Shown here piece after piece: positions 43,024 to 52,506 of a stretch of DNA of 64,000 nucleotides (within the stretch, counting starts at the first letter, position 1; each line of letters starts with the position of its first letter). The stretch spans positions 43,600 to 107,599 of the forward strand of contig NZ_FZOJ01000015.1 of the NCBI RefSeq assembly GCF_900188145.1, written 5' to 3'. The notes under the pieces were generated by a model, which worked only from the letters and a program-made list of their open reading frames with translations, searched no databases and was not told where the DNA came from. This stretch comes from Anaerovirgula multivorans. GTDB taxonomy: Bacteria > Bacillota > Clostridia > Peptostreptococcales > Natronincolaceae. A program made the position numbers and the translations under genes.

Positions 43024-43881
43024 TTAATTCTCTAAACAATCAGTTCTATTCTTTTTATTTATTAATTTGTGTACATGTAGAGCAATGTAGCTTACTTCAT
43101 TTTCTGGTATAGAAAGCTCTAATGTTCTTTCCATTATTTTTGATATATCGTATGCCACTTTAAATTCCACTGCAAGTTCATTCTTCAATTTAGATACAAA
43201 AGTACTTTTGATATACTGATTTTTTTCAACGCGACTAATGACTCCTCTTAAATGCATGATTAGTCTTTTATAATCAAAGGAATCTCTATCAAAGTTAACA
43301 GCTAATTTCTTTTCAATATAGCTATGAACTTTGCTTATCGTCATTGAATGTTTTAGTGCCTTTATTTTGTCGTTATTTCCTCTGCCACCATAAAAGTGCA
43401 GGGCCAAGAAACCAATTTCAGTATCAGGAATCTCCATCTTCAAGTTTTCCATTAGTATGGCTACAGCTTTTTCGGCCAGTTTAAATTCAACAGGATACAG
43501 TAGCTTTGTCTCATATAGGAAGGGATTAACGATTTCGATGCCTTCTTTTAATCTTTTTATGGCAAAATTTACGTGATCAATTAATCCGATATTCATTTTT
43601 GAACTCATATCTTCATCTAATTCACGAGTAACCATTTCATTAATCTTTTTACATAATTCAATAATTTTGGGATCTACTGTTTCAAAGAAACTTTCATATT
43701 CATGATGATTTAATCCTTCCAATGAAATAAACTTTTGTTCTATCTCCTTTAGTTCCTCTAAAAGATCTCCTTTTTTCTTCCCAAAGCCTATACCTTTCCC
43801 AACAAAAACATAATTTTTTTGGTTCTTTTCTACGAGTATTACATTATTACTTAATATTTTTTTTATAATATATTTATCCAC
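43024..43881 (-). CDS. glcT: Transcription antiterminator GlcT (BglG family)
   Basis: A 285-residue antiterminator: an N-terminal RNA-binding domain (VDKYIIKKILSNNVILVEK, then YVFVGKGIGFGKKKGD) and two PTS regulation domains with the conserved histidines in LIDHVNFAI, FLALHFYGG and SYIALHVHKL. It binds the leader of ptsG when glucose is present. The GTG at 43881 follows GGAGGTTAACA; the frame is open 54 bases further upstream but without a site. It lies 219 bases upstream of ptsG, the standard glcT-ptsG layout. Confidence 0.92.
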   Translation of the reverse strand: MDKYIIKKILSNNVILVEKNQKNYVFVGKGIGFGKKKGDLLEELKEIEQKFISLEGLNHHEYESFFETVDPKIIELCKKINEMVTRELDEDMSSKMNIGLIDHVNFAIKRLKEGIEIVNPFLYETKLLYPVEFKLAEKAVAILMENLKMEIPDTEIGFLALHFYGGRGNNDKIKALKHSMTISKVHSYIEKKLAVNFDRDSFDYKRLIMHLRGVISRVEKNQYIKSTFVSKLKNELAVEFKVAYDISKIMERTLELSIPENEVSYIALHVHKLINKKNRTDCLEN

Positions 43882-43995
43882 TGTTAACCTCCATAAATCA
43901 GCTTTAATTGTTGGAAAATTATAGTTTGCATTCATATTTAGAAAAAAGTTTTCCTTTGCAGAATTTAAAGGATGACTTTCCTGAAATGAATAGCA

Positions 43996-44038
43996 GAAAT
44001 TATGAAGCTGTCTATGGTCATTAAATGTTCATAATTTC
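43996..44038. repeat. Perfect 11-base inverted repeat upstream of glcT
   Basis: GAAATTATGAA and TTCATAATTTC are separated by 21 bases. It may be an operator or the hairpin of a short leader. No T-run follows on either strand. Confidence 0.5.
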
Positions 44039-44433
44039 CTGTTGATTACAGAAATTGTATTATACTGAAATGCAAATGTCAATATAACAACTGGCGAAAT
44101 TGCTCTATTGCTGTTTTGTTTAATAGATGGATCATCCATTGGAATTAAAAGCTTTTCTTAGTATATAGAATTAAATGATAATTATTCAAATAATTTAGAT
44201 AGGACAAAGTCTCGCTTCATGTTTATACAATGTTGCAAATAATTATTAACGTATTATTAGAATTTTCTAATAATAACACATATTAAAACGTTAAATAAAA
44301 CAATTGAATAAACAGAAGGGTGATATGGTAATATAAACAACATATAAATTTTCCTACATGACGTGCTGAGCTGATGCTCAAATAATAGTATTGTATATGT
44401 TAAGAGAAGAAACTAGGGGAGGTGTTAGAAGAT

Positions 44434-44461
44434 TTGACATAATTATACATTGTATTATAGT
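44434..44461 (+). promoter_or_regulatory. Probable sigma-70-type promoter for nhaC
   Basis: TTGACA (44434-44439), a 16-base spacer and TATAGT (44456-44461). The leader to the ATG at 44590 would be about 120 bases. Confidence 0.5.
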
Positions 44462-44589
44462 ATTATAATTTTTAAAAAATCAATAGAGAATTATAAACTA
44501 CTTTTAGCTTATATATAAGTTATAATTTCTGCTATTGATTCTGAGGTAAGTAAGCGACTAAATATTATGTTAAAAGGGGGAAGGATTGT

Positions 44590-46023
44590 ATGAGTACGGA
44601 AAAACGACCGAGTTTCGGTGCAGCTATTTTTGTTATTTTATTCCTATGTTTTGCAATGTTTGCACAGATTTTTATTATTGGACAGGATTGGGTTACTCAC
44701 ATCACTTTAATCCTTGTTGCGGCCGTTGCGGCCGTCGTGGCTATGATATCAGGCTTTACCTATGACGAGGTGCAAAAGGGAGTGTTATATGGCTGTGAGA
44801 TAGCTATGCTGCCTATGTTGATATTAATGCTGGTAGGGGTCTTGGTTGCTTCTTGGATTCCAGCTGGAACGATACCTACATTAATTTATTATGGGCTTAG
44901 CTTTATTTCACCATCAGTGTTTCTACTTACCGTTGCTATTGTGTGTTCTGTAGCTTCTGTAGCTACTGGAAGCTCGTGGACTACAGGGGCAACCTTTGGG
45001 GTAGCCTTTATGGGAATTGGTAGTGGATTAGGGATTCCAGCCGCTATGACAGCTGGTGCGGTTATTTCGGGTTCTATTTTTGGTGATAAAATGTCACCAC
45101 TATCTGATTCAACAAACCTAGCTGCCGGTGTTGCGGAAGCGGACTTGTTCGATCATATTAAAAGCATGTTCTATACAACTGGTCCTGCCATGTTGGTTTC
45201 TTTAGTAATTTATGCTATTCTTGGAATGCGTTTTGCTGGTGGGCAACTGGATACAGTACAAATTGATACCATTTTAAATGGGTTAAGAGAAAACTATTTT
45301 ATTAGCCCTATTACGCTAATACCACCAATCGTCGTAGTTATATTAGCAGTAAAGCGGGTATCCGGTTTAGCGGTTATGATTATTGCTTCTCTTTTAGGGG
45401 CATTATTTGCTATTGCTTTCCAAGGCTTCAGTGTTGGTGAAATGGCTAGCTTTATGAATGATGGTTTCGTCTCTACTACTGGTGTTGCAGAGGTAGATGC
45501 GTTATTAAGCCGAGGTGGCTTGCAAAGTATGATGTGGACCATTTCTTTAGGTTTTATTGCCTTGAGTATGGGTGGGATTTTAGAGAAAACAAGAATGTTA
45601 GAAGTATTGTTAGAAAAAATCTCAGGCATCGTAAGTACAGCCAAAGGGCTAATCACAACTCACGTTGTATCTGCTATAGCGGTTAACCTTTTCTCTGCCA
45701 GCCAATATATGGCAATTTTGATTCCTAGTCGTATGTTTGTTCCAGCCTATAAAAAACTAAGAATTTTACCACAGGTAAATTCTAGAACTGCTGAAGATGC
45801 TGGTACAGTAACATCACCATTGGTACCATGGGGGCTTTGCGGGGTATTCTTTACAGGGGCACTAGGCGTTCCTACAATGCAGTATTTCCCTTATGTTTTT
45901 CTATCCTTCGTAACACCAATTGTTGCTGTTGCTTATGCCTTCCTTGGCATTGCTATATTTAAAGAAGGAGAAATTAAGAGTGTGAAAACCTATAATGACC
46001 CAAAAGAAGAAGTGAAAGCTTAG
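44590..46023 (+). CDS. nhaC: Na+/H+ antiporter, NhaC family
   Basis: A 477-residue membrane protein with about 12 helices of the NhaC family, which exchanges sodium and protons. Some members instead exchange amines or organic acids. Family blocks: GSSWTTGATFGVAFMGIG, GAVISGSIFGDKMSPLSDSTNLA and NLFSASQYMAI, then EDAGTVTSPLVPWGLCG. The ATG follows AAAGGGGGAAGG. The downstream genes encode a peptidase and amidohydrolases, so an organic substrate is possible. Sodium cycling would suit an alkaliphile. Confidence 0.88.
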   Translation: MSTEKRPSFGAAIFVILFLCFAMFAQIFIIGQDWVTHITLILVAAVAAVVAMISGFTYDEVQKGVLYGCEIAMLPMLILMLVGVLVASWIPAGTIPTLIYYGLSFISPSVFLLTVAIVCSVASVATGSSWTTGATFGVAFMGIGSGLGIPAAMTAGAVISGSIFGDKMSPLSDSTNLAAGVAEADLFDHIKSMFYTTGPAMLVSLVIYAILGMRFAGGQLDTVQIDTILNGLRENYFISPITLIPPIVVVILAVKRVSGLAVMIIASLLGALFAIAFQGFSVGEMASFMNDGFVSTTGVAEVDALLSRGGLQSMMWTISLGFIALSMGGILEKTRMLEVLLEKISGIVSTAKGLITTHVVSAIAVNLFSASQYMAILIPSRMFVPAYKKLRILPQVNSRTAEDAGTVTSPLVPWGLCGVFFTGALGVPTMQYFPYVFLSFVTPIVAVAYAFLGIAIFKEGEIKSVKTYNDPKEEVKA

Positions 46024-46053
46024 CTGTAATAAGAGCTAGAATAGAAATTATAT

Positions 46054-46092
46054 ATGCCTTCCTATTTTTTATATGGGAAGGCATTCTATTGA
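46054..46092 (+). terminator. Hairpin after nhaC, probable terminator
   Basis: ATGCCTTCC pairs with GGAAGGCAT, followed by TCTATTG. The T-run is weak. Confidence 0.5.
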
Positions 46093-46131
46093 TATGTCTA
46101 AGAGATCATATTTGTGCTAAGGAGGGATTTT

Positions 46132-47343
46132 GTGGAGGCTATCAAGGACTTAAATCAACACATCAACAGGGATAAGGTGGTAAGCTTATTGTCAGACTTA
46201 GTAAAGATCTACAGTCCTTATTTTCAAGAGGATGAAATTATGCAGTATACCCATAATTGGTTTAAAGAAAGGGGAATGGATGCGAACTATCATCGTTATC
46301 ATGAAAAGAAGGTAACCAATTTCAGAGGAACCAATGTAATCGGTCGATTGACGGGTAAGGATGAGGGACCCATCGTATTATTGAACGGTCATTTAGATAC
46401 AGTGCAGATTTGTGAAGGTTGGACAAAGGATCCATTAGGAGCGAAAATAGAGGGAGATAAGCTGTATGGCGTAGGTGCATTGGATATGAAGGCAGGATGC
46501 GCTGCTATGATGCTGGCGGTGGAAGCCTTTCATAATACTGTAAAGGATTTCAATGGAGAAGTGTTATACACCTTTGTTTCTGATGAAGAGGGACCCTACG
46601 GACTAGGAACGGATGCTCTAATATTAGATGGTTATACTGATTATGTAGATGTAGCTATAGTTACAGAACCCAGCAGTGGGTTTTCAGAGGAGGACTTTCC
46701 TTGCTTATGTTTAGGGGCTAGAGGAGGATGGAATTATACTGTTTCCTTTAAAGGAAGAAGTGCCCATGCTGCTAGTCCTGAAAAGGGGATTGATGCCATA
46801 GAAGATGCTGCAAAGGTACTGCTGGAGCTAAAAAAAGCTCCTTTATATCAAGATTCAAAGCTGGGAACAGGGTCTATTGCGGTTATCGATTTTAAGGGAG
46901 GCGGTGCCGCCTGTAGCGTAGCGGATACTGCATCCTTTACTATATTTAGACACACCGTTAGAGGTGAGGATCTCAGTTATCTGCGAAGAGAGGTAGAGGA
47001 AGCCATCCGAAGAGCTGATATAAAGTCTACTGCTACGATGCAATTTAGAGAAGCACCTCATCCACAATCAGGAGGCTTCAATCCCTACATTGTTTCTGAG
47101 ACGAACCCCTATACAAAGGCAATGAAAAGAAGTATAGAGGATGTAACTGGAAAGGATCCAGCGATTGCTTATTTTCCAAGTATAGGAGATTTTAACTCTC
47201 TCGGAGACCGAGCAAAGCTGCCTACCTATGTTTTTGGTCCAATCGGTGAAAATTATCATAGTGCAGATGAGTATGTGGAGATAGATTCAGTTGTAAAAAC
47301 AGCTGAAATCATATATCATTATTTAGTAGAGATACTAGTGTAA
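46132..47343 (+). CDS. M20 family metallopeptidase (ArgE/DapE type)
   Basis: A 403-residue zinc peptidase or deacylase of the M20 family. The metal ligands are in LLNGHLDTVQ, GVGALDMKAG, FVSDEEGPYG and the C-terminal GPIGENYHSADEY. The dimerisation domain has GRSAHAASPEKGIDAI. The true start is the GTG at 46132 after AAGGAGGG; the frame is open from 46114, inside the site. The typical substrate is an N-acyl amino acid or dipeptide; which one is not clear. It sits with an antiporter and two amidohydrolases. Confidence 0.88.
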   Translation: MEAIKDLNQHINRDKVVSLLSDLVKIYSPYFQEDEIMQYTHNWFKERGMDANYHRYHEKKVTNFRGTNVIGRLTGKDEGPIVLLNGHLDTVQICEGWTKDPLGAKIEGDKLYGVGALDMKAGCAAMMLAVEAFHNTVKDFNGEVLYTFVSDEEGPYGLGTDALILDGYTDYVDVAIVTEPSSGFSEEDFPCLCLGARGGWNYTVSFKGRSAHAASPEKGIDAIEDAAKVLLELKKAPLYQDSKLGTGSIAVIDFKGGGAACSVADTASFTIFRHTVRGEDLSYLRREVEEAIRRADIKSTATMQFREAPHPQSGGFNPYIVSETNPYTKAMKRSIEDVTGKDPAIAYFPSIGDFNSLGDRAKLPTYVFGPIGENYHSADEYVEIDSVVKTAEIIYHYLVEILV

Positions 47344-47361
47344 ACTATACGCCTATATAAT

Positions 47362-47452
47362 TAAATTTTAATATACACGGTTTACGGTTTGGCCCTCGAG
47401 TGAAAAGCATAGCCAAGGACTGCAAATGTAGCCCTTAGTATATTAAAATTTA
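47362..47452. repeat. Dispersed hairpin family 1, copy 3
   Basis: A 91-base palindrome with 15-base perfect arms (TAAATTTTAATATAC and GTATATTAAAATTTA) and the inner blocks TTTACGGTTTGGCCC and AAATGTAGCCCTTAG. Compared with the copy at 13481, a G-C pair in the arm is replaced by an A-T pair. Confidence 0.85.
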
Positions 47453-47536
47453 GGGGGATATATCTATAACAGGTTGAGGCTAAGTAAAATTAGGTGCTAA
47501 GCTTTAATCTTAACCTTAATAAAGGGATGGTGCTAC

Positions 47537-49066
47537 ATGGAGAGAGTGGACATCTATATAAATGGGAATGTGATTACCTGCGAAGAAGAGGGTAAATATG
47601 CAGAGGCTTTTGCTGTAAAGGAAGGAAAGTTCCTAGCTGTAGGCTCTAAAGAAGAAGTGATGATGACTACAGAAGGAGATAGAGCTATACACGACCTAAA
47701 AGGGAAAACGATTGTGCCAGCCTTTGTTGATAGCCATGTGCATTTTGTACAGACGGGATTAAATGCTCTGGCGATACAGCTGCATCATTGTAAAACGATT
47801 GAAGAGGTGCTAAACACCATAAAAATGGCGGATAAACCTGAAAAGGGGATCATCAGAGCAGTTGGTTTTGATGAAAGCAATTTAATAGAAAAACGTTATC
47901 CTACCATGGAGGAATTGGATGCTATTGTGGAGAAGCAACCTTTATGGATCTGTAGGATTGATTCTCATTCCAGTGTTGTCAATTCTGCCGCTTTCAAAGA
48001 TTTAAACCTACCGGAGGATACCTCTGGTATTGTCAAGAACCAGGAGGGGAAACCAACGGGGGTTTTAAGAGAAAAAGCAAACTCTCTATCAAGGAAACAT
48101 GCTTTGGAGAATACCTCCATGGAGGAAAGGGTAAAAGCTGCTAAGGAAGCGGAGAAATTGGCTTTAGTAAAGGGTGTTACTCTAGTGAATGCTTTGGAGG
48201 GGGGAGAACTCTTCCACGATATGGATGCAGATTTCTTATTGGAGTATAAGGATCAATTGAAAATTCAAGCGGAGGTTTTCTATCAAACGACGGATGTAGA
48301 AAAGGTTCTAAAAAAGGGATTGAAAAGAATAGGTGGATGTGTGATACTTGATGGATCTATAGGATCTAGAACTGCGGCTATTTCCGAAGTCTATAGGGAT
48401 GATCCTTCTACTAATGGGGTATTATATTTTGATGAGGAAGCTTTAAGGGAATTTGTACTGGAGGCTCATCGAAAAGGACTACAAGTGACGGTTCATGCTT
48501 TAGGAGATCGGGCTATACAGCAGATCATTGATGTTTATAAGTACTGCCTACAGGTTTTTCCAAGGAAAGATCATCGGCATAGAATTGAACATTTTGAGTT
48601 AGCGACAGAGAAACAAATAAAAGAAGCATCAGCCATGGGGCTGGTGGTGTCTATGCAGCCAGCCTTTGAATACTTTTGGGGTGGAGAAGGTGGTATGTAT
48701 AGAGATCGATTGGGAGAAGAAAGAGGCAGAAAAACTACTCCCTTAGGAATGGTGGTAAAACATGGAGGCATTGCAATAGGAGGCTCCGATAGCGACGTTA
48801 CGGCGATCGATCCTTTGTTGGGGATTCAGTCGGCTGTTAACCATGAAAATGAAGAGAACAGAGTTTCACCCTATGAAGCTTTAAAGATGTTTACACTTCA
48901 TGGGGCCTATGCTGTCTTTCAAGAGGATAGAAGAGGTTCCATTAAGCCAGGGAAGATTGCAGACTTTGTTGTGTTAGAGGAAAATCCTCTTACTGCCGAG
49001 GCAACTACCATCAAGGATATTGCTATATTGGGAACCTATGTTGCTGGAGAAAAAGTTGAAATATAA
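47537..49066 (+). CDS. YtcJ-like amidohydrolase 1
   Basis: A 509-residue amidohydrolase of the YtcJ/amidohydrolase-3 family. Metal-binding residues are in FVDSHVHFVQ (HxH), GCVILDGSIGSRTA, LQVTVHALGDRAI, HRIEHFELA and the late aspartate in GGSDSDVTAIDP. It is cytoplasmic, with no signal peptide. The family removes formyl or other acyl groups or opens cyclic amides; the substrate here is unknown. The ATG at 47537 follows AAAGGGATGG. A close paralogue follows immediately. Confidence 0.87.
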   Translation: MERVDIYINGNVITCEEEGKYAEAFAVKEGKFLAVGSKEEVMMTTEGDRAIHDLKGKTIVPAFVDSHVHFVQTGLNALAIQLHHCKTIEEVLNTIKMADKPEKGIIRAVGFDESNLIEKRYPTMEELDAIVEKQPLWICRIDSHSSVVNSAAFKDLNLPEDTSGIVKNQEGKPTGVLREKANSLSRKHALENTSMEERVKAAKEAEKLALVKGVTLVNALEGGELFHDMDADFLLEYKDQLKIQAEVFYQTTDVEKVLKKGLKRIGGCVILDGSIGSRTAAISEVYRDDPSTNGVLYFDEEALREFVLEAHRKGLQVTVHALGDRAIQQIIDVYKYCLQVFPRKDHRHRIEHFELATEKQIKEASAMGLVVSMQPAFEYFWGGEGGMYRDRLGEERGRKTTPLGMVVKHGGIAIGGSDSDVTAIDPLLGIQSAVNHENEENRVSPYEALKMFTLHGAYAVFQEDRRGSIKPGKIADFVVLEENPLTAEATTIKDIAILGTYVAGEKVEI

Positions 49067-49093
49067 ACCCTTGCTTAAGTAAGGGTTTTTCTC
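49065..49093 (+). terminator. Terminator between the two amidohydrolase genes
   Basis: AAACCCTT-gcttaagt-AAGGGTTT followed by TTCTC. It separates the two paralogues, so the second may have lower or separate expression. Confidence 0.8.
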
Positions 49094-49113
49094 AATTATA
49101 GGAGGCTAAAATT

Positions 49114-50688
49114 ATGGATGACAATAATCTGTTACTATACAATGGAAAATTAATCACCCTCTCAGAGGATATGCCCTTTGGAGAGTGGCTTTATATAAAA
49201 AAAGGGTTTATCGAAGACATCGGCATAGGGGAAGGATACAAACAGTATTTACAAGAGACCCCTAGTATCGATTTAAAGGGATATACCTTGATTCCTGGGT
49301 TTATCGATAGTCATGTACATTTGATGGAGTCCGCATTTAATGCTTTGGGTAACGATCTAGGGAATTGCAGCTCCATTGAGGACGTTTTAGAGGCTCTTAA
49401 AAGGGCAAAGGTGGAAAAAACCGAATGGGGCAATATGATCCATTGCATAGGACTGGAGGAAATCAAATTAAAAGAAAAGCGAATGCTTACCCGTTGGGAA
49501 TTGGATCAAGTGGTGAAGGATAAGCTAGTATGGATTTCAACAATAGAATACCATGTTAGTGTTGTCAATACCCTTGGCTTTAGGCTATTGAATTTGCCCT
49601 TTAATCTTCCGGGAATAGAAAGAGACGAAAATGGAGTACCGACAGGGGTTTTACGAGGAAGGGCCAACTTCTTAGCAAGAAAGAAGCTGCTAGGACTTAC
49701 CTCCGACGATACTCGAGGTAAGGGAGTAAGAGAAATTTTCAAACGGGTAATAGAGGCAGGGGTTACCACCATTAATGCCATGGAGGGAGGCTTTCTATTT
49801 CATGATAGAGATGCAATGTATGTTCATAAAAATCTAAAAAAATTTCCAATAGATGTGGAGTTGTTTTTTCAGACCATAGATGTCTCTAAGGTAAAGGCAA
49901 TGAATCTTAAAAAAATTGGGGGATGTATTTTTGTGGATGGTTCCTTTGGTGCTCACACTGCAGCTTTAGAGCATCCTTATACAGACGATGAAAGCAACAG
50001 AGGGACATTATTTTTTACCAGAGAGGAAATTACAAGCCTTGCGCAAGAAGCCATTGCCAATGATTTAGATGTGACGTTACATGCCATAGGTTCTCGAGCC
50101 ATAGGCCTTGTGCTAGAGGCTTACGAAGCTGCTAAGAGAAAGTATCCTAACAGCAGAAGTATATTGAGGATAGAGCATTTCGAGTTACCAAGTCAAGAAC
50201 AAATCAAAATGGCAGTAAAGCTAGGGGTTATTTTATCGATGCAGCCTACCTATGAATATTTGTGGGGAGGAGAAGGAAAAATGTATGAGGTGCGATTAGG
50301 AGAAGCAAGGAGAAAACGCACCAATCCCTTCTCAACAATTCTTGCCCAGGGAGGAATCATAGCAGGAGGATCTGATAGCGATGTTACACCTATTAAACCG
50401 TTATTAGGAATCCATAGTGCTGTAAACCATCCTACTACTAGAGAAAGAATTACTGCTTATGATGCATTAAAACTTTTTACTATTAATGGAGCAATAGCAA
50501 TTGGCAAGGAAACAATAAAAGGGAAGATAGCAAAGGGATATTTGGCAGACGTATGTTTATTAGAGGATAATCCTTTAGAGATAGAGGCTAGTAAGATTAA
50601 GGATATTCAAGTGTTGGGGACAATAAAATCTGGTAAAGTATTGTACTTAGCAGAGAGCATACAGGCTGGAGGTGAGGCCGAGTGCTAA
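49114..50688 (+). CDS. YtcJ-like amidohydrolase 2
   Basis: A 524-residue paralogue of the preceding protein, with the same motifs in the same order: FIDSHVHLME, GGCIFVDGSFGAHTA, DVTLHAIGSRAI, LRIEHFELP and GGSDSDVTPIKP. All metal ligands are kept, so it is probably active. Divergence in the N-terminal third (for example GNDLGNCSSIEDVLEAL) suggests a different substrate. The ATG follows AGGAGG. Its stop overlaps the start of the BTAD regulator by 7 bases. Confidence 0.87.
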   Translation: MDDNNLLLYNGKLITLSEDMPFGEWLYIKKGFIEDIGIGEGYKQYLQETPSIDLKGYTLIPGFIDSHVHLMESAFNALGNDLGNCSSIEDVLEALKRAKVEKTEWGNMIHCIGLEEIKLKEKRMLTRWELDQVVKDKLVWISTIEYHVSVVNTLGFRLLNLPFNLPGIERDENGVPTGVLRGRANFLARKKLLGLTSDDTRGKGVREIFKRVIEAGVTTINAMEGGFLFHDRDAMYVHKNLKKFPIDVELFFQTIDVSKVKAMNLKKIGGCIFVDGSFGAHTAALEHPYTDDESNRGTLFFTREEITSLAQEAIANDLDVTLHAIGSRAIGLVLEAYEAAKRKYPNSRSILRIEHFELPSQEQIKMAVKLGVILSMQPTYEYLWGGEGKMYEVRLGEARRKRTNPFSTILAQGGIIAGGSDSDVTPIKPLLGIHSAVNHPTTRERITAYDALKLFTINGAIAIGKETIKGKIAKGYLADVCLLEDNPLEIEASKIKDIQVLGTIKSGKVLYLAESIQAGGEAEC

Positions 50689-51815
50689 AGTTCTTTTTTT
50701 TAGGGGAACCTAGAATCCTGGTGAAGGATAAGGACATAAGTAACAGGATTAGTAGTAAAGCAGTGGGAATTCTAGCTTATTTATCAGCCCATTGTGGAGA
50801 AAAAGTATCGCGGGATCGAATTGCTTCTATGTTTTGGAATGAAAGCTCCCGAAAATCTTCCAAATATAATCTCCGATATACCTTGTGGTCTATTAAAAAA
50901 GAGCTAAAAGAAGAGGGAGTAGAGGAAGAAATTATTCTTTCTCCAGATAAAGAAACCTGTTATTTTGTGGAGGGGGGGTTTTGGCAAAGTGATGTCCGTC
51001 TACTAGAAGAGGCGGTGAATAAGATTAACGAGAAAGGGGCCACCCTTCAGCAGTATCAGGAGATTCTCGAGCTTTATGGAGGAGAATTTTTACAGCATAT
51101 TTCCTTGCGGGGAAATCCTGAATTAGATGATTGGATTATTTATGAAAGAGAAAGAGTACAAAAGCTGTATTTTGATGGGCTCATTCTTTTATCTAGGCAG
51201 TTTTCCAACATGGGACAATATAGTAAAGGAGTCAACTGTCTACAGAAATTACTTTATATTAACCCATTGCAGGAGGAGTTACATCATCAGCTTATGGAGC
51301 TTTATTTGTTAAATGGAGATAGAATTCAAGCAATACAACAATATGAACGTTGTGCAGAGATCCTAAGGACAGAACTCAATATCAGTCCTATGGAAAAAAT
51401 GACTGAGTTTTATTATAGGATTAAAAATGGGCAAGAGAGAGGGACTCCGTTAAAACAAGATGAAGGATTTCATAAAAACATAAATTATTTTGTGTTGGGA
51501 GAAATTGTAGAGGGGGTATTGGACACCTATCCTCAATTGGTAAAGCAGCTTCCAGAGGACATTTTATGGGAACTAGCCAAACTGGTTCCAGGAATAGAAA
51601 GAAGCATAAATAGGCTCCCCTTGACCTATCATTCTCAAGACATTGAGAAGCTAAGAATTTTTAAAGCAGCAACATTTCTATTACGGGAGGCTGAACTTCA
51701 GGGGGCTATACCTACGATAAAGGTGGTTGGAACAGTGGACAAGGTTTCTTTACAGTTTTTGGCTTACATAGCTGCTAAGTTTCCACATATTACAATTCCT
51801 GTTGAAACTATTTAA
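50682..51815 (+). CDS. SARP-like transcriptional regulator with BTAD domain
   Basis: A 377-residue regulator: an N-terminal winged-helix OmpR/SARP-type DNA-binding domain (about 1-95, with SRDRIASMFWNESSRKSSKYNLRYTLWSIKKEL-like residues; key part SKYNLRYTLWSIKK), a BTAD helical-repeat domain (about 100-250, with LYGGEFL and YERERVQKLYFDGL) and a C-terminal 120-residue helical region not recognised. Such regulators are common in actinomycete antibiotic clusters and rarer in Clostridia. GTG 50682 lies inside the amidohydrolase 3' end, so it may control this cluster. Confidence 0.82.
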   Translation: MLKFFFLGEPRILVKDKDISNRISSKAVGILAYLSAHCGEKVSRDRIASMFWNESSRKSSKYNLRYTLWSIKKELKEEGVEEEIILSPDKETCYFVEGGFWQSDVRLLEEAVNKINEKGATLQQYQEILELYGGEFLQHISLRGNPELDDWIIYERERVQKLYFDGLILLSRQFSNMGQYSKGVNCLQKLLYINPLQEELHHQLMELYLLNGDRIQAIQQYERCAEILRTELNISPMEKMTEFYYRIKNGQERGTPLKQDEGFHKNINYFVLGEIVEGVLDTYPQLVKQLPEDILWELAKLVPGIERSINRLPLTYHSQDIEKLRIFKAATFLLREAELQGAIPTIKVVGTVDKVSLQFLAYIAAKFPHITIPVETI

Positions 51816-52036
51816 TCTTTATTTTTAGAAAAATAATGAAACAAATTGTAAGTATCCTTCGTCTATTATGTATATAATGCCAAATCACTATTTAACTTGT
51901 GTTATGGCTAAAAAAGTATTATAATATGGAATTGTATATGATAAATATTAAATTTTTGTTACAATTCTAACAGAGGTAATAAAATTGTGTTATGATAGAG
52001 ATAATGATAAAGGATAGGGACAAGGGGTTGTCAAAT

Positions 52037-52489
52037 ATGCGCCCATCTTGGGATCAATACTATATGGAAATGGCAGAAGTGGCCAAAAAACGATCTACCT
52101 GTAAGCGTAGACAGGTAGGAGCTGTTATTGTGAAAAACCAACGGATTTTGGCTAGTGGATATAATGGAGCACCTAGTGGTATAACCCACTGTGAAGAGGC
52201 TGGTTGTCTGAGGGAGGAATTAAAGGTTCCCTCTGGAGAAAGACATGAGCTGTGTAGAGGACTGCATGCTGAACAAAATGCTATTATTCAGGCAGCACTT
52301 CATGGGGTAGGGATCAAGGACAGCATCATCTATGTAACGCATATGCCTTGTATTATTTGTACCAAAATGATGATTAATGCTGGTATAAAGAAGCTGATAT
52401 ATAAAGGCGATTATCCAGATCGCTTATCGGAGCAGATGCTGCAGGAAGCTGGTATGATTGTTGAAAAGTATACTGAGGATGAAAAGTAG
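52037..52489 (+). CDS. comEB: dCMP deaminase (ComEB type)
   Basis: A 150-residue cytidine/deoxycytidylate deaminase converting dCMP to dUMP. The zinc site is GLHAEQNAI (His and catalytic Glu) with MPCIICTKM (two Cys). An extra cysteine group ([10 protein letters not shown] and HELCRG) is typical of bacterial dCMP deaminases. The ATG at 52037 follows AAGGGG; an ATG at 51992 is poorly placed. It normally follows upp in Clostridia; here it resumes that order after a 27 kb gap. Confidence 0.92.
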   Translation: MRPSWDQYYMEMAEVAKKRSTCKRRQVGAVIVKNQRILASGYNGAPSGITHCEEAGCLREELKVPSGERHELCRGLHAEQNAIIQAALHGVGIKDSIIYVTHMPCIICTKMMINAGIKKLIYKGDYPDRLSEQMLQEAGMIVEKYTEDEK

Positions 52490-52506
52490 CTTAAGAACGG
52501 AGTGAA

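Larger units (their letters stand above)
43882..44589. other. Divergent intergenic region between glcT and nhaC
   Basis: About 700 bases without a gene. It holds a perfect 11-base inverted repeat at 43996-44038 (GAAATTATGAA with TTCATAATTTC, 21-base loop), upstream of glcT, and a probable promoter for nhaC at 44434. The rest is AT-rich with no recognised feature. Confidence 0.6.

Noticed and set aside
44090..44240. Sigma-54 promoter upstream of nhaC (CTGGCGAAATTGC)
   Set aside because: The GG-to-GC spacing is six bases, not ten. A sigma-70-type promoter nearer the gene is more convincing.
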